DNA from: Microbotryum silenes-acaulis
Taxonomy: Eukaryota; Basidiomycota; Microbotryomycetes; Microbotryales; Microbotryaceae
Direction of reading: 5' to 3'
NCBI GenBank assembly: GCA_003665825.1
Contig: QPFY01000006.1
Coordinates: forward strand, 62,001 to 126,000
DNA: 64,000 bases
In this document: positions 59,207 through 64,000 of the stretch, piece by piece
Position numbering within the stretch: position 1 is the first letter of the stretch
Layout of the letters: each line of letters starts with the position of its first letter
Made by a program: the position numbers and the translations under genes
Notes under the pieces: generated by a model
Told to the model about the DNA's origin: nothing
Database searches by the model: none
Seen by the model: only the letters and a program-made list of their open reading frames with translations

Positions 59207-61286
59207 CACCAAAGAGCAATTCGATGAGCTGATTAGGAACCAGCGCCCTGCACCCGCACAGGATGACGACGCACTCTCCATGCGTCAGCTACTCCCCCCA
59301 GTCAACCCCCCGGTCTTCCCACACAACTCGAAGCTTACGGAGGACAATTACGTTGACTGGGTCCTCACGATGCCGCCATGCCCGCCCTCTTGGGCTGGAT
59401 TCAACGCTCGGACGAATCGAGCGACGGTCCTCGTTGCGAAGGCGGTCGTACCGACCAAACGCTCAAAATGGGATCGTTCTGGTCCTGCCCCGAGCAACTG
59501 CCCAGCTTGTGGTCAAGGCAAACACTGGCTCGACAAGTGTCCGGAATCGCGCAAGCGAGCCAAGTACCTCGAGCTCAAGAACGCCATGAAGGAACTCCAA
59601 GGCTCATCATCGCCTGCGTCCATGTTCGTGGCCACCAAGGAAGCATCCAAGGATCAACACCTGTCCGTCTTTTCTTCTGCTACGTTTACCAACATCGGGC
59701 CACCGGCGGAAATCCTTCTGCTAGACTCGGCGTCGGTGTGCCACGTCGTCAACGATGCGTCCTTCTTTGACGGCCCCCTTTCGCCTACCCCGCAAGTCCT
59801 GCAAGGTCTAGGGGGAACGGTGAAGGCCTCGGGAATCGGCTTGGTCAAGCTCGTCTCCGATAATGGTACCAAGTTCACCCTCAACGACGTGATCTACGCC
59901 CCCAAGAGCCCTGCCAACCTCATCTCGGTCCGGGCCTTCGACCGCAAAGGCGTTCGCATCACCTTCAAACACGGAGACGTCGAGCTCCGCACGCCGCAAG
60001 GGTGCATCGCCACAGCATCAGCCATCGCGTCCAGCGTTTACAAACTCAACGCTTCGGTCCAAGCTGCCAGCAAAGGTGTGCTACACACGCTCGTTGCCAC
60101 CAAGTCCGATAGGCTACCTCTACTTACCCTTCACCGGCGCTACGGCCACGCCTCTGTCCAGACACTTAAAAAACTGGCGGCCTCTGGCCAGGTGGAGGGT
60201 TTGGATTGGCTCTATAGTGACTTCGAGTGTGAAGACTTCACCTGCAACGCGTGCCTTGCCTCCAAAGCGCATCGTTTGCCTTTCCCCTCTTCGTCGTCGC
60301 ATGCCGCGGAACCGCTTGCATTGGTGCACTCGGATGTCTTATCTTTCCCCGAGGAGTCCTTCGGCCATAAGCGGTACCTCGTCACGTTCATCGACGACTT
60401 CTCGAGGAAGACTTGGGTTTACCCCATCGGGCACAAAAGCGAGGTCCTTCCGACATTCAAGGACTGGCTTCTGGAGATCGAAAACGCCACAGGTCGCAAG
60501 GTCAAAACGCTTCGCTCGGACAACGGGGGCGAGTATGTCTCTACCGCCTTCAACGGCTATTGCGTAGCTCGTGGAATTCGTCGCGAATTGACCACACCGT
60601 ACACGCCCGAGCAAAACGGTCGAGCCGAGCGAGTCAACCGGTCAATCGTGGAGGGCACCCTGGCTCTTCTGTCTCACTCGGGACTCCCACGATCATGCTG
60701 GGACGAGGCTGCCATGTGTTACATCCACGTCAAGAACCTATCGCCTCACGCGGCTCTCGGTGGAGGCATCCCAAACAGTCGTTGGTCGGGCGCCACACCA
60801 GGCGTGGAGGGTCTTCGGGCATTCGGTTGTCGCGCCTGGGCCACCGTGCCGGCTCACCGACGGGACAAACTTGACCCAAAAGGGATTGCTCGGGTCTTCG
60901 TGGGTTACGATCGACACGCAAAAGCTTGGCGTCTTCTTGACCCCTCCTCGATGCATGTGAGTCTGAGCCGAAATGTGACGTTCGTTGAAACCGAGTTCCC
61001 CTTCACGACCGCACCAACCCGCGTGACGCAGCCACGCATCCCGGGTTACTGCCCCCAGCCGCCACCTGTCGAAGCTCCAGCACCGTCGTCGGCTCCAACG
61101 CTTGTTGACCCTCCCCTGCGGCCACCTTCCCCAACGCCTGACGAGACACCCGCGTCGCCGGTTTCGACCAACTTGGCCGACAAAGACGACACCTTGTCGA
61201 CCACGAGCGCAACGACGGAGCCAGCCGTGAACTTGCCGCAGCCACCTCCGGATCCAGCTCCACTCGCCAAAGTCAAGCCAACTTGA
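59207..61286 (+). pseudogene. Copia A protease-integrase part (copy 2), 5' end displaced by Copia B
   Basis: Same protein as copy 1 from the Thr-Lys-Glu-Gln codons onward: zinc knuckle [14 protein letters not shown], protease [12 protein letters not shown], integrase HHCC finger and DDE residues. Its own gag start (54136) is cut off: a 19-bp deletion shifts that frame, and Copia B lies between 54248 and 59201. The frame ends at TGA 61284-61286, exactly as in copy 1. Confidence 0.85.
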
Positions 61287-61394
61287 GAGTACGGCGACGT
61301 CGCCAAGGTTGGTCCCGATCCGGGGAAGTACGGTGAAGTTGACACTCGAAACATCATAGTTGGTCCCCGGACACGCCGCCAGCTCGTTCCCACC

Positions 61395-63032
61395 ATGATC
61401 ACGCGGGAACAGCTCGTCGACGGCCCCGACGGACCCACCGCCTCCTTCAAGAGCCTGCTCCTCGCCTTCGCATCCACCAAAGCCGGCTTCGCAGATCACG
61501 ACTTGACAGTTGTTCGCGATCCGGCCAATTGGGGCGCACCGGCACAGGATGAATTCGATTCGCTTCTTAACGATTACAAGGTCTTTGAAATCATCGAATC
61601 CGGTGAGCTCCCCGCGGGTGAGATCCTCCTGCGATCGGGCTGGGTGTTCCGGACTAAACGCAACCAGCATGGCGACATCACCGATTACAAGGCGCGTCTC
61701 GTCGCTCACGGATGTGCCCAACGTCCTGGCCTTGACTTCGAGAAGAACTACGCCCCAGTCGTCAAATTCACGTCCATTAGAGCCCTCATCGCACTCGCCG
61801 CGGCCAACGGCTATCACGTCCATCAGGCCGACGTCAACAAAGTGTACCTCCACGGCAAACTTGACAAGCCTCTGTACATGCGCGTCCCTCAGGACATTGA
61901 CCTGCCCGGCAAGATCCTCAAGCTGTCCAAATCCATCTACGGCCTTCGCCAGGCCGGCACCATCTGGAACGCTGAGATTGACTCGACTCTGCGGTCCCTC
62001 GGATACGTGCCCACCCGGTCCGACATCTGCATCTACCGCCGCAAACACGACGGGCACTCTCATTACATTGCCTTGTACGTCAACGACTTGCTTTTGGTTG
62101 GCCCCTCTACCGCCAAGATCGACCGGGTGCTCGACGCGTTGGAACTCGCGTATGGCATCAAACATCTCGGACCTGCCGAATACATCCTAGGCATCCAAGT
62201 CAAGCGTGGACAAGATGAATCTATCATGCTCTCGCAAGAGCGCTACCTTCGGGACATCCTGGCCAGGTTCCAGTTCACCGATGCCAAGCCGGCGAGTATT
62301 CCAATGCAGCCAAGTGTCGTCCTTGACTTCGAGGACTTGTCGGCCACTCCTCAGGATCGTACGCGCTACTTGCAGGCCATCGGTTCGTTGATGTACGCCA
62401 CCGTAGGAACTCGTCCGGACCTTGCCTTCGTGGTCAGCTACCTCGCTCGCTTCTCGCAGCAGCCTGGCCCGGAGCATTGGACAGCCATCAAGCAGGTCCT
62501 CCGCTACATCAAAGGCACGCTGGACTTGGGGCTCACCTATCGCAAGACCAGCCAACCACTCCATGGCTACTCGGACGCGAACTGGGGAGCCTGTCTAACG
62601 ACCTCGCGATCGACCATGGGCTACGCGTTCATCTTGTCTGGAGCCGCGATCACTTGGTGCTCCAAACGTGAGCACAGGGTCGCCAAGTCTACTACCGACG
62701 CGGAGTACCTCTCTCTTTCGTACACAAGTGGTGATGCCATCCACCTGAGCGAACTCCTGGCTGAATTTGACGCTCCGGTCTCTGGCCCAGTCGTGCTCTA
62801 CGGTGACAACCAAGGTTCGCTGGCTCTTGCGCAGCACCCGACCAACCATCAGGGGTCTCGTCACGTTCGCATCTCGGAACACTACGTCCGCGAGAGGGTT
62901 GCTGAGAAGGAGATCGAGGTCCGCTACATCGCCACCGGTGACATGTTTGCCGATATCTTCACCAAAGCCTTGGGTCCCAAGCCGTTCATCTTCCATCGGG
63001 CGAATTTGGGTTTACGAGGTGCAGTGGTATGA
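61395..63032 (+). pseudogene. Copia A reverse transcriptase-RNase H part (copy 2)
   Basis: 545 codons, identical in translation to copy 1. The catalytic motif is YVND (Asn codon at 62082-62084). RNase H motifs [17 protein letters not shown] and YGDNQGS are present. It is in frame with the integrase part; only the TGA at 61284 and about 36 codons separate them. Confidence 0.87.
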
Positions 63033-63045
63033 CAGCACGGGGGGG

Positions 63046-63248
63046 TGTCAGAGTGTATATTGCTGTTTCATCCCACTTGTCTTCCTGATTATAAATAGTT
63101 ACTAGTTGTTGATATTAGTCGCCTCGCGCGGCTCGTGCCTGCCTCGCGCGCGCTCCCTTAGCGCCTCTCTTCTTTCTCCAACTATCTTTACTATCATCTT
63201 CGGCTCTCGTACTTACGTATCTCGTGCCTCGGCTTCAGGTTCCCAAAA
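63046..63248 (+). repeat. Copia A copy 2, 3' LTR (203 bp)
   Basis: Pair of 53929-54131; preceded by a run of G residues (63039-63045). It differs at a few positions, for example ATTAGTCGCCTCGCGCGG here against ATTAGTTGCCTCACGCGG in the 5' LTR. Confidence 0.9.
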
Positions 63249-63898
63249 CTTAGGACTTAGGGGAGACGAACAGGCTGGACAATGACGACGACAGCGACGC
63301 AACAGCAACCGCCGCCACCGCTTCCCGCGAATCGACACCCCACGAACCAACCCCACCTTTGTCACCCGGAACTCTCGCCAAGTCGCTACGCGAGGGGGAG
63401 GAGTGGGACAGGATCAGAGCTAACTGGGTTGAGCAGGCACGACTCGAGCGGGACCAAAGCATCGAGAGGAGGCTCGACGCTGAAGCCCCTTTGGTGCGTC
63501 ACAACTTTGCCACGTGGGATGAGGACGGTAAGATACGTTCCATCAACATCAGGGGGACCGCTGCGAAGTTCAAGAAGCCAGTGATGAAGAGGTCGCAGAC
63601 TGCGGCGGACCTCAGTGACCCGAGTGACCGACCGACCGACGCCAAGCGAGTCATCATCAAAGGGAAGAGCCGCGTCGTGGTGAAGGATGGAATAGAGGGG
63701 CGGAGGGTGACGAGGTCGATGTCGGCGGCGGCGGCGATGCCGGTTGGCGTGACGAAGGTGGACCGAGGGAAAGCAAAGGGGGTAGCCGAGGAGAAAAGAT
63801 GGTCCGACCACGAGCCCGAGGACGATGTCCTGCCCGCCCTCCCCCTCTTTGAGGACGTCACCATCGCCAAGAGCGCCTCGACCTCAACTACCCATTAA
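63249..63898 (+). pseudogene. LINE ORF1, 3' part (copy 2)
   Basis: Continuation of the ORF1 acidic/basic tail after the Copia A insertion: [54 protein letters not shown], ending ASTSTTH at TAA 63896-63898. A highly charged, probably disordered segment. The equivalent in copy 1 is 36781-36132. Confidence 0.7.
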
Positions 63899-64000
63899 TG
63901 ATCAAGCACACCATCATCACCTGGAACGTGAGGAGGGGCATGGGGGTCCCGGAGAAACGACGCAACATTTACGCTTACCTATCCACTTTCAAAGCATCGG
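63898..64000 (+). CDS. LINE ORF2 N-terminus (endonuclease), cut by window end
   Basis: ATG at 63898-63900 overlaps the ORF1 stop in TAATG. Reads [10 protein letters not shown], the first motif of LINE apurinic-type endonucleases. Only 34 codons are visible. This copy may retain the RT that copy 1 lacks. Confidence 0.75.
   Translation, partial: MIKHTIITWNVRRGMGVPEKRRNIYAYLSTFKAS

Overview
This is a eukaryotic, almost certainly fungal and most likely basidiomycete, genomic window. Genes carry many short introns (about 60-170 bp; 5' sites GTGAGT, GTAAGT and unusually often GTCAGT). The left half is compact and gene dense. A divergently transcribed pair of homeodomain genes, one TALE-like (HD1) and one classical (HD2), sits at 30.6-33.9 kb and is the hallmark of a basidiomycete HD mating-type locus. 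The GC-rich, intron-rich style would fit Pucciniomycotina/Microbotryomycetes, but that placement is a guess.

Layout 0-18 kb (single-copy genes): COP9 signalosome subunit 2 (-, cut by the window edge), a Yap1/Pap1-type redox bZIP factor (-), an NDUFA11-like complex I subunit (+), an unrecognised secreted protein (+), a Mnn1-type GT71 mannosyltransferase (-), a membrane-anchored protein disulfide isomerase-like protein with two thioredoxin domains (+), and a secreted GH28 exo-polygalacturonase (-). Most exon models given here close in frame when the exon lengths are summed.

Layout 18-24.3 kb: a GH3 beta-glucosidase pseudogene, frameshifted and split by an insertion with ~100-bp LTR-like ends and target duplication GGATC. 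Inside it lies a Copia remnant, which in turn holds a complete hAT element (TIRs, 8-bp TSD CATCAAGC, two-exon transposase) and a 636-bp insertion (duplication AGTGGTG).

Layout 24.3-36 kb: ESF2 (-) and RAT1/XRN2 (+) share a divergent promoter. Then come HD2 (-) and HD1 (+), and an F-box gene (-) whose 5' end has been replaced by a LINE.

Layout 36-64 kb (repeat island): two near-identical, inverted copies of the same nested cassette, a LINE carrying Copia element A at one identical site, at 36.0-42.15 kb (-) and 52.94-64.0 kb (+). The second copy's Copia A carries a further Copia element B, so it is nested three deep. Between the arms are a decayed Helitron, a miniature LTR-like element carrying a tRNA-like sequence inside a hAT end fragment, two copies of a 187-bp tRNA-like repeat, and an OTU-like coding remnant. 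The polyproteins of both Copia families carry substitutions in the reverse-transcriptase catalytic motif and nonsense codons. The island therefore looks recently duplicated but mostly disabled.
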